Positions 52,770 to 63,010 of a DNA stretch of 64,000 nucleotides are shown here, in pieces. The notes under the pieces are model-generated. The model was not told the origin of the DNA, ran no database searches, and saw only the letters and a program-made list of their open reading frames with translations. Position 1 is the first letter of the stretch, and each line of letters opens with the position of its first letter. The translations under genes were made by a program, and so were the position numbers. Source of the stretch: Paenibacillus anaericanus (GTDB lineage Bacteria > Bacillota > Bacilli > Paenibacillales > Paenibacillaceae); contig NZ_RZNY01000006.1 of the NCBI RefSeq assembly GCF_003994475.1, positions 140,149-204,148 of the forward strand, in the 5' to 3' direction.

Positions 52770-53774
52770 TTATTTAAGAACCTTGTTTATAAATGAGTTG
52801 TCGATAGAATCAGAATATTTGACTTTCTTTTTTAGAAATTTAGCATCGTACAAAAGATTTACCGTTTTCTGTTGGGCGTCAATTGCCTCTTTTGTAATCG
52901 GAGTCAGCGTATAGTTAAAGCTATTATTGAGTATTTTAATTATCTCAATTGGATACTTTTTCTTATCAGCTACTAATTGTGCCGCTTCCTCTAGATTGTC
53001 ATCACGCCAAGCGATCGCTTCTTTGTACACCTCCAAGAAGGCCGTTACCAACTCTGGATGACTTTTGATAATTGAAGAACGGGCTATAAGTGCTGATGGT
53101 GCAGGAATGGTAGTATCCAATCCAGGTAACAACTTTGCTGTTTTTGCGCTAATTAGTTGGGTTACATATGGTTCCGGAGTTACCCAAGCGTCTACTTTTC
53201 CGCTAACGAAAGCTGGCAATCCGTCGGCTAACTGGAGATTAACAAGCTTTACATCACTTTCTTTTAACCCATTTTTGATCAGTGCTTTAAGCAAAAACAC
53301 GTGAAACGTTGTACCTTTGGCCACAGCTATTGTTTTGCCTTTGAGATCCTTTACACTCTTAATTTTGCTATCTGTAGGAATAAGGATTTTGGAAATCCCC
53401 TTGCCATCGCTAATGAGTGCGATATTCTTAAACTTAAGTCCAGCGGCTTGCCCTTGCAGCGCAGCACCATCACCCAAGAAGGTAAAATCCACACGCTTAG
53501 CAGCAAACGCTTCGAGAATTGGAGGACCACTTGGGAATTCAGACCAAGTAACCGTGGCATTGTACTTTTTGAATTCCGCTTCTAACCAACCCTTTTCCTT
53601 AATGATCGATAAGATGCTTCCTCCACCATTGTCCGCAACGTTAATCGTCAACTTATCTTTGTCTGCCTTGGCCGCCTGGGCAGGAGTAGCACTTCCAACA
53701 AATATCGTGCCCAGAAGTAAGAAGGATGCCAGAAGAGTAAATATAACTTTATTAAACACATTATTTTTTTTCAT
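52770..53774 (-). CDS. ssuA: Aliphatic sulfonate ABC transporter substrate-binding protein
   Basis: This 334-residue protein has a signal peptide (VIFTLLASFLLLGTIFVG with a cut near AQAAK) but no lipobox cysteine at the expected place. Motifs are VTWSEFPSGPPILEAF, DFTFLGDGAALQGQAAGL and KGKTIAVAKGTTFHVFLLKAL. It is of the SsuA/TauA binding-protein type. AAAGGAG precedes the ATG. Confidence 0.9.
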   Translation of the reverse strand: MKKNNVFNKVIFTLLASFLLLGTIFVGSATPAQAAKADKDKLTINVADNGGGSILSIIKEKGWLEAEFKKYNATVTWSEFPSGPPILEAFAAKRVDFTFLGDGAALQGQAAGLKFKNIALISDGKGISKILIPTDSKIKSVKDLKGKTIAVAKGTTFHVFLLKALIKNGLKESDVKLVNLQLADGLPAFVSGKVDAWVTPEPYVTQLISAKTAKLLPGLDTTIPAPSALIARSSIIKSHPELVTAFLEVYKEAIAWRDDNLEEAAQLVADKKKYPIEIIKILNNSFNYTLTPITKEAIDAQQKTVNLLYDAKFLKKKVKYSDSIDNSFINKVLK

Positions 53775-53814
53775 AAGTAGGAAGTCTCCTTTTATTTTTT
53801 ATTAAGAATTAGGT

Positions 53815-54739
53815 CTATGAAGCGGATTCTGTAGATTCGTCTGAAACTAGAGCCAATGGCAAATGGGTAACACTCCGCTTACCGTCGACACTAATTGGTA
53901 CTTCTCCGGCCAGCGTTACGCGTCTCACAACACGATGTTGGTCGCCATAATCATTAACAGCTACGTGTTGTGTAGTGCGATTATCCCAGATGACCACATC
54001 TCCAACAGCCCAATGCCAACGAACCGTATTCTCAAGTCGTGTAATATGTTCTTGAAAAATTTCGTACAGTCGCGTGGATTCTGTGGCGGAAACACCAGAA
54101 ATTCGTTTGACAAAGCTGCCGAGCAACAGCGATTTTTCACCCGTTTCTGGATGAACGCGAACGAGTGGATGTTCAGTTTCATATACCTGCAAAAGTCTTC
54201 CCATACAGGCGCGCTGCCTCTCCCTTTAACTGAAAGGTTGCCGCGTAATCGTAAGCGTTGGTATGGATCGCCCACAGACTTTCCGCTAGAACTTTTAATT
54301 CTTGTGGAAGACTATCATAAGCAGCAGCAGTATTGGACCATACCGTATCACCACCAGTAGCAGGGATTACGATAGACCGCAGAATCGAAGCACTTGGATA
54401 TGCATCAATAAACGTGACATCTGTGTGCCATGCATTTGCACGCCCGCCATGCTGAGAATCCAGTTCCAGAATACTTTGACTTCCTGGCTTTGTGGGGACC
54501 GTTGGGTGGCTGTAAAGTTCTCCCAACAATTTGGCGAAGGCTTCATGATCGGCATCATCCAGGTGTTCTTGACCACGGATAAACAAAACTTTGTGCTTAA
54601 GCAAGGCCTCCCGAATCGAATCTAGGGTAGGAGCATCCAGCTCACCAGATAATCTTACTCCCCTAACCTCTGCGCCCACACGCCCACCAATAGGTACAAT
54701 CTCCAGTAATTCCACACTTTCATTTGGCTGAATGCTCAT
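53815..54739 (-). pseudogene. tauD: TauD-type alpha-ketoglutarate-dependent sulfonate dioxygenase, frameshifted
   Basis: TauD-type enzymes use Fe(II), oxygen and alpha-ketoglutarate to release sulfite from sulfonates. The 5' frame (54739 to 54179) reads to LKGEAARLYGKTF and stops; the 3' frame resumes with LLQVYETEHPLVRVHPETGEK. Joining them needs a one-base change near 54186-54190; one extra G in GGTATATGA is the simplest case. Both halves keep their iron ligands: HTDVTF on the first, and H in RTTQHVAVNDY plus R in QHRVVRRVT on the second. GAGGGGG precedes the ATG. It heads the sulfonate uptake operon, so the loss would block use of the imported sulfonate. Confidence 0.88.
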
Positions 54740-54840
54740 TTAAATTTCCCCCTCGTTTTGTTTTTTTACTATTCGTATGCAATTACTTGGTTTTACAGCG
54801 TGAGAACTCCCTTTCTTCTGATTTTTAGAATCATGGTAAT

Positions 54841-54913
54841 AAAAAAAGACTCAACGTTAGCCTAAGTCGCATACTCAAGGATTGAGTCGCAGCCATCGGC
54901 TTTCCGTTGAATC
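54841..54913 (-). terminator. Branched terminator or leader structure
   Basis: GACTCAACG (54848-54856) pairs with CGTTGAATC (54905-54913), enclosing ACTCAA/TTGAGT (54873-54887) and AGCC/GGCT (54891-54901) hairpins. On the minus strand seven T follow at 54841-54847. It can end fruA transcription or act as a leader element before the sulfonate operon. Confidence 0.55.
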
Positions 54914-55017
54914 TCTAGAAAACTAGTTGATTCATGATCAATTTGCTTTTGTTGTGATTCTGATCATACTGGGAGATCGAACTACTGTCAATCCCTTTTT
55001 TTCGGATCGGAATTAAA

Positions 55018-56967
55018 TCACTTCGCTGTTAACGGTTTCTTCCACAACCCGAGAATCAATCCTGAGATGACCGAACCGATGATAACAGCCAATAGGAACA
55101 GTAATGCATGACTCGAAAGAGCGGCTACGAAGATCCCACCATGCGGTGCCGGGACGTTAATATTCCACAGTTGAGTGAGACCACCAGCAACGGCCGAACC
55201 CAAAATACAGGAAGACAGTACACGAAGCGGATCAGCTGCGGCGAATGGAATCGCTCCTTCGGTAATGAATGACAGTCCAAGTACATAATTTGTTAATCCT
55301 GATTTGCGTTCCGATTCGGTGAATTTATCCTTGAAAAACGTAGTTGCAAGCGCTATGGCAAGTGGTGGAACCATCCCGCCCGCCATTACAGCAGCCATCA
55401 TAAACCCATTTGTATTTCCACTGGTAGTGAATACCCCGATAGCGAATGTATAAGCCGCTTTATTAAAGGGACCACCCATATCAATGGACATCATTCCAGC
55501 GAGAACCATACCTAGAATAACTGCATTCGTAGTTCCAAGGTTGTTAAGTCCATCAATTAAACCCACGTTAATCCAACTAAAAACTGGATCAATCAGATAA
55601 TACATGATCCCCCCAGTAATCAGTAGACCGAATACTGGATATAACATAATCGGCTTCAAGCCCTCGATCGCTTTTGGCAGACCAGCGAACACTTTACGTA
55701 ATCCAATGATGACATAACCTGCCAAGAAACCTGCAGCCAGGCCGCCAAGGAATCCAGCATTGGAATTCAGGGCCATAATACCACCAACCATACCCGGCAT
55801 CAGGGCCGGACGATCACCAATACTAATAGCTATAAATCCAGCAAGCACCGGAATTAGGAAATGGAAAGCACCATCCCCTCCACCAATCGTCTGTAATAGC
55901 TGGAATAATGGGTGGTTTTCGCCCCCTATCTGTTCGATCAGGAAGGAAATTGCCAGAAGGATACCACCACCGACTACAAACGGCAACATGTGAGATATTC
56001 CGTTCATCAAATCCTTATATATTTTGCCACCAATACTAACGGATTTCTCGGCTGTCTCCTCAGTACTGCCACCGCGTCCTTCACTGTGGTAGATCGGAGC
56101 TTCACCATTCATCGCTTTCCGAATCAACTCTTCTGACTTACGGATACCGTCACTTACCGGTCTTTGCAGCACTGGTTTTCCATCGAAACGGGCCATCTCT
56201 ACATTTTTATCAGCTGCGACAATAACACCGCTTGCGCGCCGGATCTCATCAGCGGTCAGTACGTTCTGGGCACCCTCTGAACCATTCGTCTCCACGCGAA
56301 TGTTAACTCCCATTTCTAGAGCCTTTTTCTTGAGCGCATCTTCTGCCATAAAGGTATGGGCAATTCCCGTAGGGCATGCAGTAACAGCGACAACGAAGGC
56401 TTGTGAGTCCGGATTGCCAATAATTTCACGTTCAGGCTCGGACTTCTCATTTACCTTTTCGAGTTCCTTTGCTTTCTTTCTTTTCTCTTTCTCTTGCTCT
56501 TTAGCAAATTGTTCCTCCTGCTTAGCATCAAACAACTCTGATACTTCATCAGGTGTCTTAGTAGCCATCAACTTCTCGATAAATTCACTATCGATCAATA
56601 GTCTGGACAATGCGGCCAATGTGCGAAGATGCATAGTACCAGCCCCTTCAGGAGCGGCAATCATAAAGAAAATTCGCGCTGGCTCATCGTCCAACGATTC
56701 AAAGTCCACACCATTTATGCTCTTTGCAAATACAACAGTTGGTTCATTTACAGCTTTGGTTTTGGCGTGCGGCATAGCAATCCCACCACCAATCCCGGTG
56801 CTGGACTCTGCTTCACGCTTCAAAATCATTTCCTTAAATAGGACAGGATCACTTATACGTCCGTGTGCTACAAGACTAGCAATCAATTCATCAATTGCCG
56901 CTTCTTTGGTTGTAGCCTTTAAATCCATGATCATTGTATCTTTGATCATTAGATCCGTAATTTTCAT
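55018..56967 (-). CDS. fruA: PTS fructose transporter subunit IIABC
   Basis: This 649-residue protein is a full fructose-type PTS fusion. It has an IIA domain (His67 in GIAMPHAKT), a charged linker (residues 150-182), a IIB domain (Cys198 in VTACPTGIAHTF) and a IIC membrane domain from about residue 310 (MNGISHMLPFVVGGGIL onward). It takes up fructose as fructose 1-phosphate. AAGGAG precedes the ATG. It is the last gene of fruR-fruK-fruA. Confidence 0.95.
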   Translation of the reverse strand: MKITDLMIKDTMIMDLKATTKEAAIDELIASLVAHGRISDPVLFKEMILKREAESSTGIGGGIAMPHAKTKAVNEPTVVFAKSINGVDFESLDDEPARIFFMIAAPEGAGTMHLRTLAALSRLLIDSEFIEKLMATKTPDEVSELFDAKQEEQFAKEQEKEKRKKAKELEKVNEKSEPEREIIGNPDSQAFVVAVTACPTGIAHTFMAEDALKKKALEMGVNIRVETNGSEGAQNVLTADEIRRASGVIVAADKNVEMARFDGKPVLQRPVSDGIRKSEELIRKAMNGEAPIYHSEGRGGSTEETAEKSVSIGGKIYKDLMNGISHMLPFVVGGGILLAISFLIEQIGGENHPLFQLLQTIGGGDGAFHFLIPVLAGFIAISIGDRPALMPGMVGGIMALNSNAGFLGGLAAGFLAGYVIIGLRKVFAGLPKAIEGLKPIMLYPVFGLLITGGIMYYLIDPVFSWINVGLIDGLNNLGTTNAVILGMVLAGMMSIDMGGPFNKAAYTFAIGVFTTSGNTNGFMMAAVMAGGMVPPLAIALATTFFKDKFTESERKSGLTNYVLGLSFITEGAIPFAAADPLRVLSSCILGSAVAGGLTQLWNINVPAPHGGIFVAALSSHALLFLLAVIIGSVISGLILGLWKKPLTAK

Positions 56968-57006
56968 TTTTTACAGCTCCTTTGAATACTTAGAGTTCTG
57001 ACTGAC

Positions 57007-57918
57007 TTACAGTTGTGATATCTGAATCAACGGGCGTAGGTGCTCAATGTGTTCTCGTTCTGCCAAATCGTCAGAGAACGCAGTCGCACTTCCCGAAGCA
57101 ACCCCTGCCCGAAAAGCTTCTAGCAAATCTCCGGTTAGCGAAAGAGTACCGACGAAACCGGCGATCATAGAATCACCTGCACCTACCGAATTCTTCACGT
57201 TACCCTTAGGTGCATTTGCGTGGTAGACCTCATTTCCTGTGATGAACAGCGCCCCTTCACCTGCCATCGAGACCAGCACATGCTTTGCTCCCGCTTCTAG
57301 TAACTTACGTCCGTAAGTGATAATCTCTTCCCGAGAGTTTATCGTTACACCGAACAGTTCTGCGAGCTCATGGTGGTTCGGTTTGACGAGCAGAGGCTTA
57401 TGGGCCAGTGCTTCTTTCAATGCAGTACCGGTAGTATCTATAACAAATTCTGCCTTACTCTGCTTGCATACAGAAATTAACTTGTCATAGAAATCTCCAC
57501 CAAGTGATGGAGGAGCGCTTCCGGACAAAATAACAATATCATCGGCGGACAACATGGCTAGCTTCTGCACTAAGGCATCAGCTTCAGCCTCTCGAATGGC
57601 TGGGCCAGTGCCGTTGATCTCTGTCTCATGCCCAGCTTTAAGCTTAATGTTAATCCGGGTATCATCAGCGACGAACACGAAATCGCTTGAAATCGATTCT
57701 TCATGCAACCATTCCTCAATATATCGCCCGGTAAATCCTCCGAGAAAACCAATGGCTTTATTCTGAATCCCAAGCTGATTCAACACACGTGAAACGTTAA
57801 TGCCTTTCCCTCCCGGAAGCTTCAAATCTCGTTTCATCCGGTTCAAATCACCTAGTCTGAAATCTTCAACTTCCACGATATAATCAATGGAAGGGTTAAG
57901 TGTCACTGTATAGATCAT
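57007..57918 (-). CDS. fruK: 1-phosphofructokinase
   Basis: This 303-residue PfkB-family kinase converts fructose 1-phosphate to fructose 1,6-bisphosphate. Motifs: VTLNPSIDYIVEV, PGGKGINVSRVLNQLG, SGSAPPSLGGDFY and the C-terminal signature KNSVGAGDSMIAGFVG with the catalytic aspartate. GAGGG precedes the ATG. It lies 39 bases from fruA. Confidence 0.95.
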   Translation of the reverse strand: MIYTVTLNPSIDYIVEVEDFRLGDLNRMKRDLKLPGGKGINVSRVLNQLGIQNKAIGFLGGFTGRYIEEWLHEESISSDFVFVADDTRINIKLKAGHETEINGTGPAIREAEADALVQKLAMLSADDIVILSGSAPPSLGGDFYDKLISVCKQSKAEFVIDTTGTALKEALAHKPLLVKPNHHELAELFGVTINSREEIITYGRKLLEAGAKHVLVSMAGEGALFITGNEVYHANAPKGNVKNSVGAGDSMIAGFVGTLSLTGDLLEAFRAGVASGSATAFSDDLAEREHIEHLRPLIQISQL

Positions 57919-57974
57919 GATTTATCCCTCAATTGTTTTTATTTTCTGTTTTGATTTTCGAATTTCGCATCGTT

Positions 57975-58742
57975 CTACACTAAAGTAATACCAACGCCTA
58001 TTTCTATGAGCTTCTGAATGAAGCTGTCCGGCGCACCCGAATCCATAATCAAATGATCTATTTCGGAAATGTCAGCCACTTTGCAGAAAGAAACCTGATC
58101 GATTTTACTATGATCAGCAACCAGAATTACCTGCTTTGCTATCGCAATCATTTTACGCTTCGTAGCTGCTTCTATGATATTCGGTGTAGAGATACCTTCT
58201 TGTAAATCCAAACCGTTTGTAGCAAGAAATGCTTTATCTACTCTCACCATATCTAAAGAACTCTCGGTCATAGGTCCAACAAAAGCCATCGTATCCGGAC
58301 GCAACATCCCACCAGTTATCGAGACTTCAATATTGCGGCAATCCTTCAACTCATTTAGGGCCATGATCGAGTTGGTGATAACCTTAATATTTGAGAAATT
58401 CTTTAATTCTTTGGCAATCTGCAATGTTGTCGTTCCTGCATCCAGCAGGATCGCATCACCTTCCTTGATCATCTCTACAGCCTTGCGGGCAATCCGCAGT
58501 TTCTCTTCCAAGAAACGATCTTCCTTATCGGAATAAGGCGCTTCGAAGTTAACGCTTTGAATTGAAACTGCTCCGCCATGCGTACGTTTCAGCAGCTTAG
58601 CTTCTTCGAGTTCCTTAAGATCGCGTCGAACAGTTGACTCAGATACGCCTGTTTCCTGACTAAGCTCCTGTACCGATCCCCTAGAGTGCTTCTCCAGAAA
58701 CTCCACGATTCTTTTCTTTCTTTCTTCCTCAAACAACATCAT
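57975..58742 (-). CDS. fruR: DeoR-family regulator FruR
   Basis: This 255-residue protein has an N-terminal DeoR helix-turn-helix (VQELSQETGVSESTVRRDLKELEEAKLL) and an effector domain with DAGTTTLQIAKEL and ITGGMLRP, where the family binds a sugar phosphate such as fructose 1-phosphate. It leads the fruR-fruK-fruA operon and probably represses it via the TGATCA repeats upstream. AAGGAG precedes the ATG. Confidence 0.93.
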   Translation of the reverse strand: MMLFEEERKKRIVEFLEKHSRGSVQELSQETGVSESTVRRDLKELEEAKLLKRTHGGAVSIQSVNFEAPYSDKEDRFLEEKLRIARKAVEMIKEGDAILLDAGTTTLQIAKELKNFSNIKVITNSIMALNELKDCRNIEVSITGGMLRPDTMAFVGPMTESSLDMVRVDKAFLATNGLDLQEGISTPNIIEAATKRKMIAIAKQVILVADHSKIDQVSFCKVADISEIDHLIMDSGAPDSFIQKLIEIGVGITLV

Positions 58743-58808
58743 GCTCTCACTCCTTCAGGGACTAGTGCAGGCTATATCTCTTACAATCGTTTTATTTATT
58801 GATTTATA

Positions 58809-58856
58809 TGATCACCAAATGATCAATGCACAATTTATTGTGATCATTATTGATCA
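58809..58856. promoter_or_regulatory. Cluster of TGATCA repeats, likely FruR operator
   Basis: TGATCA occurs at 58809, 58820, 58841 and 58851, spaced 11, 21 and 10 bases, so all face one side of the helix. They are 67-114 bases upstream of fruR. Confidence 0.6.
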
Positions 58857-58944
58857 TTTGCGCTCATTTATGATTGTAACAGCGGTTTCATTATATGTAA
58901 ATGGGTCATTTACCTGAATTAATTACCACAAAACGATCAAAAAA

Positions 58945-58988
58945 ATAAGATCAAGACCCATTTTTCAATTATGGATACCTGATCTTAT
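58945..58988 (-). terminator. Terminator of the rha operon
   Basis: ATAAGATCA (58945-58953) pairs with TGATCTTAT (58980-58988), with a T run on the minus strand; 168-211 bases beyond the rhaA stop. The rest of 58743-59155 holds the fruR promoter and operator and no gene. Confidence 0.65.
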
Positions 58989-59155
58989 ATATTTTCATGT
59001 TTATGTGATATTCCAAAAAACCAACTTTCTCCATATAAACTCAAATGGTCCATATCTATGTTTTTTCATAATAATTGTTGAGATATAGACTTGAATAATT
59101 AGGAATACGATACAATAAACGAATTGTATTTGTAACGTAAAATTTTTGCAATCCA

Positions 59156-60412
59156 CTATCTTGCAGATAATACTTCCTGTTCATAAGTTTTGACTTCAGC
59201 CAGCCATTGTTCCCGTACCGGAGTACCTTGAGAAGCACAATAGTAATCCCAAACCGCTCCAAATGGATAAGATTTGAATTCCTCCACTAGTGCTAGCCGG
59301 GTAGTGTAGTCACCCAATAATTCGATTTTCTTGAGTTCCTCGACTGGCTCCAACATTGCACGGAGCAAGGCCTTAATGGTGTTGCGGGTGCCGATAACCC
59401 AAGCGGCAATATGATTAATGCTACCATCAAAGAAATCGAGGCCAATATTTGTGCGTGGCAACAAATCTCCACGCACCAGTTCACGAGCGATTTCGAGTAG
59501 TTCATCATCCATCGTTACCACATGGTCACTATCCCAGCGCACCGGTCTGCTTACATGCAACAAGAGTTGTTCGCTGAACATCAGTATGGATGACAGTTTG
59601 TTCGAGATCACTTCGGTTGGATGGAAATGTCCTGCATCGAGGCAAATTGCTTTACCACGAGTTAGACCATACCCCATATAGAACTCATGTGACCCTACGA
59701 CATAACTCTCAGATCCAATACCGAACAACTTGCTTTCCACAGCGTCAATATTGTATTGCGGATTAATTTCCTCACTAAATACTTCATCGAGTGAATTTTT
59801 CAACCGTTCACGAGGGGCTAAGCGATCCACCGGTGTATCCTTGTATCCGTCCGGCACCCAGAAATTAGTCACACATGTTTGACCTAATTCACGACCAAAA
59901 GATTCGGCAATTTTGCGGGAGGCTTTGCAATGTTTGATCCAAAAGTTACGGATATCATCATCCGCATGGCTTAAAGTGAAACCATCTGCTGCTTTCGGAT
60001 GGGAGAAGCAAGTCGGATTAAAGTCCAGCCCAATACCTTGTTCCTTAGCCCAATCAACCCATGATGCAAAGTGTCGTGGTTCCAATTCATCCAGATCCAC
60101 TTTCTCGGTTGTATCAGCATAAATCGCATGCAAATTTACTTTGTGTTTGCCTGGAATAAGCGATAATGCTATTTCCAAGTCCTGACGGAGTTCATTTGGG
60201 GTGTTAGCACGACCTGGGTAGCTACCAGTTACAGCAATACCACCGCTGAGTTCCTTGTCTTTGAACAAAAATCCTCTAACGTCGTCACCCTGCCAGCAAT
60301 GCAGTGAAACTTTAATTTGAGACAGTTTTTCTAATACTTCATCCACATTGATACCGTGAGAGGCATATAGTTTTTTGGCTTCGTTATAGCTGTTGATGAT
60401 ACTTTGATCCAT
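59156..60412 (-). CDS. rhaA: L-rhamnose isomerase
   Basis: This 418-residue enzyme converts L-rhamnose to L-rhamnulose. Family motifs include [20 protein letters not shown] (here [12 protein letters not shown]), [51 protein letters not shown] and [13 protein letters not shown], including the metal-binding Glu, Asp and His. TAGGAGGA precedes the ATG. It follows rhaB by 34 bases. The aldolase RhaD is not in the window. Confidence 0.96.
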   Translation of the reverse strand: MDQSIINSYNEAKKLYASHGINVDEVLEKLSQIKVSLHCWQGDDVRGFLFKDKELSGGIAVTGSYPGRANTPNELRQDLEIALSLIPGKHKVNLHAIYADTTEKVDLDELEPRHFASWVDWAKEQGIGLDFNPTCFSHPKAADGFTLSHADDDIRNFWIKHCKASRKIAESFGRELGQTCVTNFWVPDGYKDTPVDRLAPRERLKNSLDEVFSEEINPQYNIDAVESKLFGIGSESYVVGSHEFYMGYGLTRGKAICLDAGHFHPTEVISNKLSSILMFSEQLLLHVSRPVRWDSDHVVTMDDELLEIARELVRGDLLPRTNIGLDFFDGSINHIAAWVIGTRNTIKALLRAMLEPVEELKKIELLGDYTTRLALVEEFKSYPFGAVWDYYCASQGTPVREQWLAEVKTYEQEVLSAR

Positions 60413-60446
60413 GATTTTATTCCTCCTAAAATTATTGTTGTATCCG

Positions 60447-61904
60447 TTAAAACCGCGATACTAAGTTCCAACGGTTGGTGAGTTCACTGAAATTGAGCAC
60501 TTCTCTTGGCAGATAGGATTTAATCTCAAATGAATTTCCTATTATCTTTCTAACCTCGTGAATTCCCGAGATATCCCTAGTACGAATGAGTTGTACTGCT
60601 ATATTCCCCAGAGCTGTAGATTCTGTCGGTCCAGCTAAAACTTCTCTCCCCGTAACATCAGCAGTCAATTGACATAGCAGTTCATTATTCGAACCACCAC
60701 CAACGATTTGCACCACATCAACGGGTGTACCCGTAAGCTCTTCAAGTTCATTGAGATAGGAATAATATGAAAGTGCCAGGCTGTCAAAGATACAGCGTGC
60801 CACTTGGCCAATTGTTGCCGGCACATGTTGACCACTTTCCTGACAAGATCTACGCATCTCTTCAATCATATTGTGGGGGTTTAAGAACCTAGTATGATTG
60901 CAGGGAATCAAACTTCGAAATCCTTCCTCATTTGCTGCGAGTTCGGCTAATTCTGCAAAGCTGTAGCGATCGTTTTCTAGACGACGGACTTCTTGAATAA
61001 GCCACATCCCCATAACATTTTTTAAAAAGCGATAAGTACCAAATGCTCCCCATTCGTTTGTATAGTTCGCTGTCCTCGCATGATGATTATTTATTGGATG
61101 GTTTAACTCAACTCCTAGCAATGACCAGGTGCCACTGCTTATATAAGCTGATGAACGACCCTCTTGTACAGGTACGCCAAGTACGGAAGAAGCTGTGTCA
61201 TGTGTTGCGGCACAAATGAGCAGACACTCTGGTAAATCGTATTGTTGTACTATAGCTTCCCTAACAAATCCAAGCACTTCCCCAGGTTCTGTTAGTTCGG
61301 CGAATTGCTCTCTTTTAAGATGCAAGAGTTTTAATAAGTCAGTATCATAATCACGCGTATGTAGATTCAGTAATTGTGTCGTGGATGCGTTAGTTACTTC
61401 ATTAATCAATCGGCCTGATAACCTGTAATATAAATAGTCCGGCACCATCAGTATTTTATCGGCTTTCTCCAATTCTCGTTGATCATGGACATAAAACTGG
61501 TACAGCGTATTAAAGGTTAGTTGTTGAATTCCAGTCTTCTTGTACACTTCTTCTGGAGATATGTGAGCTGCCACTTTTTCCATAACATTCTCTGTACGAT
61601 TGTCACGATAGGAGTATACTTCTTGAATTTTTTCACCATTTTTATCGATTAACACATAATCAACGGCCCAAGTATCAATACCTAGTGAACATTTTTGAAC
61701 GCCATAAGTCTTGGCTTTTTGTAATCCAGTAATGATTTGATCAAATAGATAGTCAATATCCCAGAAGCAGGAACCGTTTCGTTCAGTAAAACCGTTACTA
61801 AACCTATGGATTTCTTCCAACGAGATTTTACCATCCTCTAATTTACCGAGCACAAGTCGTCCGCTAGAGGCCCCAATATCGACAGCGATGTGATTAGATG
61901 GCAT
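60447..61904 (-). CDS. rhaB: Rhamnulokinase
   Basis: This 485-residue FGGY-family kinase phosphorylates L-rhamnulose to rhamnulose 1-phosphate. Motifs: [15 protein letters not shown] (ATP-binding phosphate loop 1), [15 protein letters not shown] with the catalytic aspartate, [23 protein letters not shown] and [21 protein letters not shown] precedes the ATG. It leads rhaBA and is divergent from an AraC-type regulator. Confidence 0.94.
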   Translation of the reverse strand: MPSNHIAVDIGASSGRLVLGKLEDGKISLEEIHRFSNGFTERNGSCFWDIDYLFDQIITGLQKAKTYGVQKCSLGIDTWAVDYVLIDKNGEKIQEVYSYRDNRTENVMEKVAAHISPEEVYKKTGIQQLTFNTLYQFYVHDQRELEKADKILMVPDYLYYRLSGRLINEVTNASTTQLLNLHTRDYDTDLLKLLHLKREQFAELTEPGEVLGFVREAIVQQYDLPECLLICAATHDTASSVLGVPVQEGRSSAYISSGTWSLLGVELNHPINNHHARTANYTNEWGAFGTYRFLKNVMGMWLIQEVRRLENDRYSFAELAELAANEEGFRSLIPCNHTRFLNPHNMIEEMRRSCQESGQHVPATIGQVARCIFDSLALSYYSYLNELEELTGTPVDVVQIVGGGSNNELLCQLTADVTGREVLAGPTESTALGNIAVQLIRTRDISGIHEVRKIIGNSFEIKSYLPREVLNFSELTNRWNLVSRF

Positions 61905-61940
61905 ATTTATGTTTCCTCCCGCCTATGCGATAATAGTATA

Positions 61941-61973
61941 TATTCATATTGTAATTGCTTATATTTATGAATA
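61941..61973. promoter_or_regulatory. Candidate regulator site in the rhaB divergent promoter
   Basis: TATTCATA (61941-61948) and TATGAATA (61966-61973) form an inverted repeat with centres 25 bases apart, within the 120-base space between rhaB and the AraC gene. Assignment to the regulator is inference. Confidence 0.4.
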
Positions 61974-62024
61974 CATCCAACTTTATTGTTGAAAAATCAT
62001 AGAATCTTGGGAGGCATTTTATAG

Positions 62025-62918
62025 ATGCAAGCCTATTGGGAGAGCGCAGAACATGCGTGGTCAGAAGATTCAATTCGTTTAATTAATACGCCTTCTGATT
62101 TTGCCAGAACTGCTCTTTTTTATGTTCAAGAAATCGGTCATTTTAAGACGCTATCTACGTATTATACTGAGCGCGAATATTTGGATTCCTTTCTCCTGGT
62201 TTACACCATTTCAGGCCAAGGTAGGTTGAGTTATGGCGGGAAAGTGTACCCTATACTCCCACAACAGATTTTTCTAATAGACTGTATGAATTATCAGCAT
62301 TATGCGCCCGCTAAAGGTCATGTATGGGAAAAATTATGGGTTCACCTGCATGGCGCGTCTGCGCGAGCTTATTACGAACAGTTTTCACAGGGAGACGGAC
62401 CGGTTCGTTCAACTTCGCAGGAGACTCCCATACCTGAGATATTACGAAATTTAATCGAGTTGCATTATTATAAAAGTTTAAGGAATGAATTATTATCCTC
62501 CAAACTCATTGTCGAGCTACTGACGGAAGTCATCCTTTCGAGCCCTCTAACCGATAATTCAACTATGGATACACCGCAGTTAGTAATGGAGGCTCTTGAC
62601 TTCATCTATAAAAGATACAATGAAAAATTATCATTAGATTATTTAGCAAATAAATTATCTGTGAATAAATATCACTTATCTAAATTGTTCAAAATACATA
62701 CCGGGCTCTCTCCGGGTGAATATATCATTAATTTACGTATTACTCGGGCCAAAGAACTGCTTAAGTATTCTGAGCTCACGGTCGCTGAAATCAGTGAAAA
62801 AATTGGAGTTGATAATGTAAGCCACTTTATCAATTTGTTTAAAGACCGGACAGAGCTAACGCCGCTATCCTTTCGAAAAACATGGAAGAACCAACTGAAG
62901 AGTGAATTTTCACGTTAG
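62025..62918 (+). CDS. AraC-family regulator, likely of rhamnose genes
   Basis: This 297-residue protein has an N-terminal cupin-like sensing domain (LVYTISGQGRLSYGGKVYPI) and a C-terminal pair of helix-turn-helix units: LDYLANKLSVNKYHLSKLFKIHTGLSPGEYI and VAEISEKIGVDNVSHFINLFK. It is divergent from rhaB, so it probably activates rhaBA in response to rhamnose. GGGAGGC precedes the ATG. Confidence 0.86.
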   Translation: MQAYWESAEHAWSEDSIRLINTPSDFARTALFYVQEIGHFKTLSTYYTEREYLDSFLLVYTISGQGRLSYGGKVYPILPQQIFLIDCMNYQHYAPAKGHVWEKLWVHLHGASARAYYEQFSQGDGPVRSTSQETPIPEILRNLIELHYYKSLRNELLSSKLIVELLTEVILSSPLTDNSTMDTPQLVMEALDFIYKRYNEKLSLDYLANKLSVNKYHLSKLFKIHTGLSPGEYIINLRITRAKELLKYSELTVAEISEKIGVDNVSHFINLFKDRTELTPLSFRKTWKNQLKSEFSR

Positions 62919-62932
62919 ATACATGTACTATA

Positions 62933-62970
62933 AAGAAGAGGGAAGGCCACTTGCGGCATTCCCTCTTCTT
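62933..62970. terminator. Bidirectional terminator
   Basis: AAGAAGAGGGAA (62933-62944) and TTCCCTCTTCTT (62959-62970) pair perfectly and separate convergent genes. Confidence 0.8.
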
Positions 62971-63010
62971 CTCCAATTTCTGTTCCCGCACACATCGTGC
63001 TAGCATTTAC

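Noticed and set aside
53815..54204. Separate small dioxygenase-like gene starting MGRLLQVYETEH
   Set aside because: It is the 3' half of tauD in another frame; its apparent start lies inside the first half and the joined protein matches a normal TauD.
56300..57001. Long plus-strand frame of 233 codons
   Set aside because: It is antisense to the fruA IIA/IIB region, where the minus strand has clear catalytic motifs; serine/isoleucine-rich shadow.
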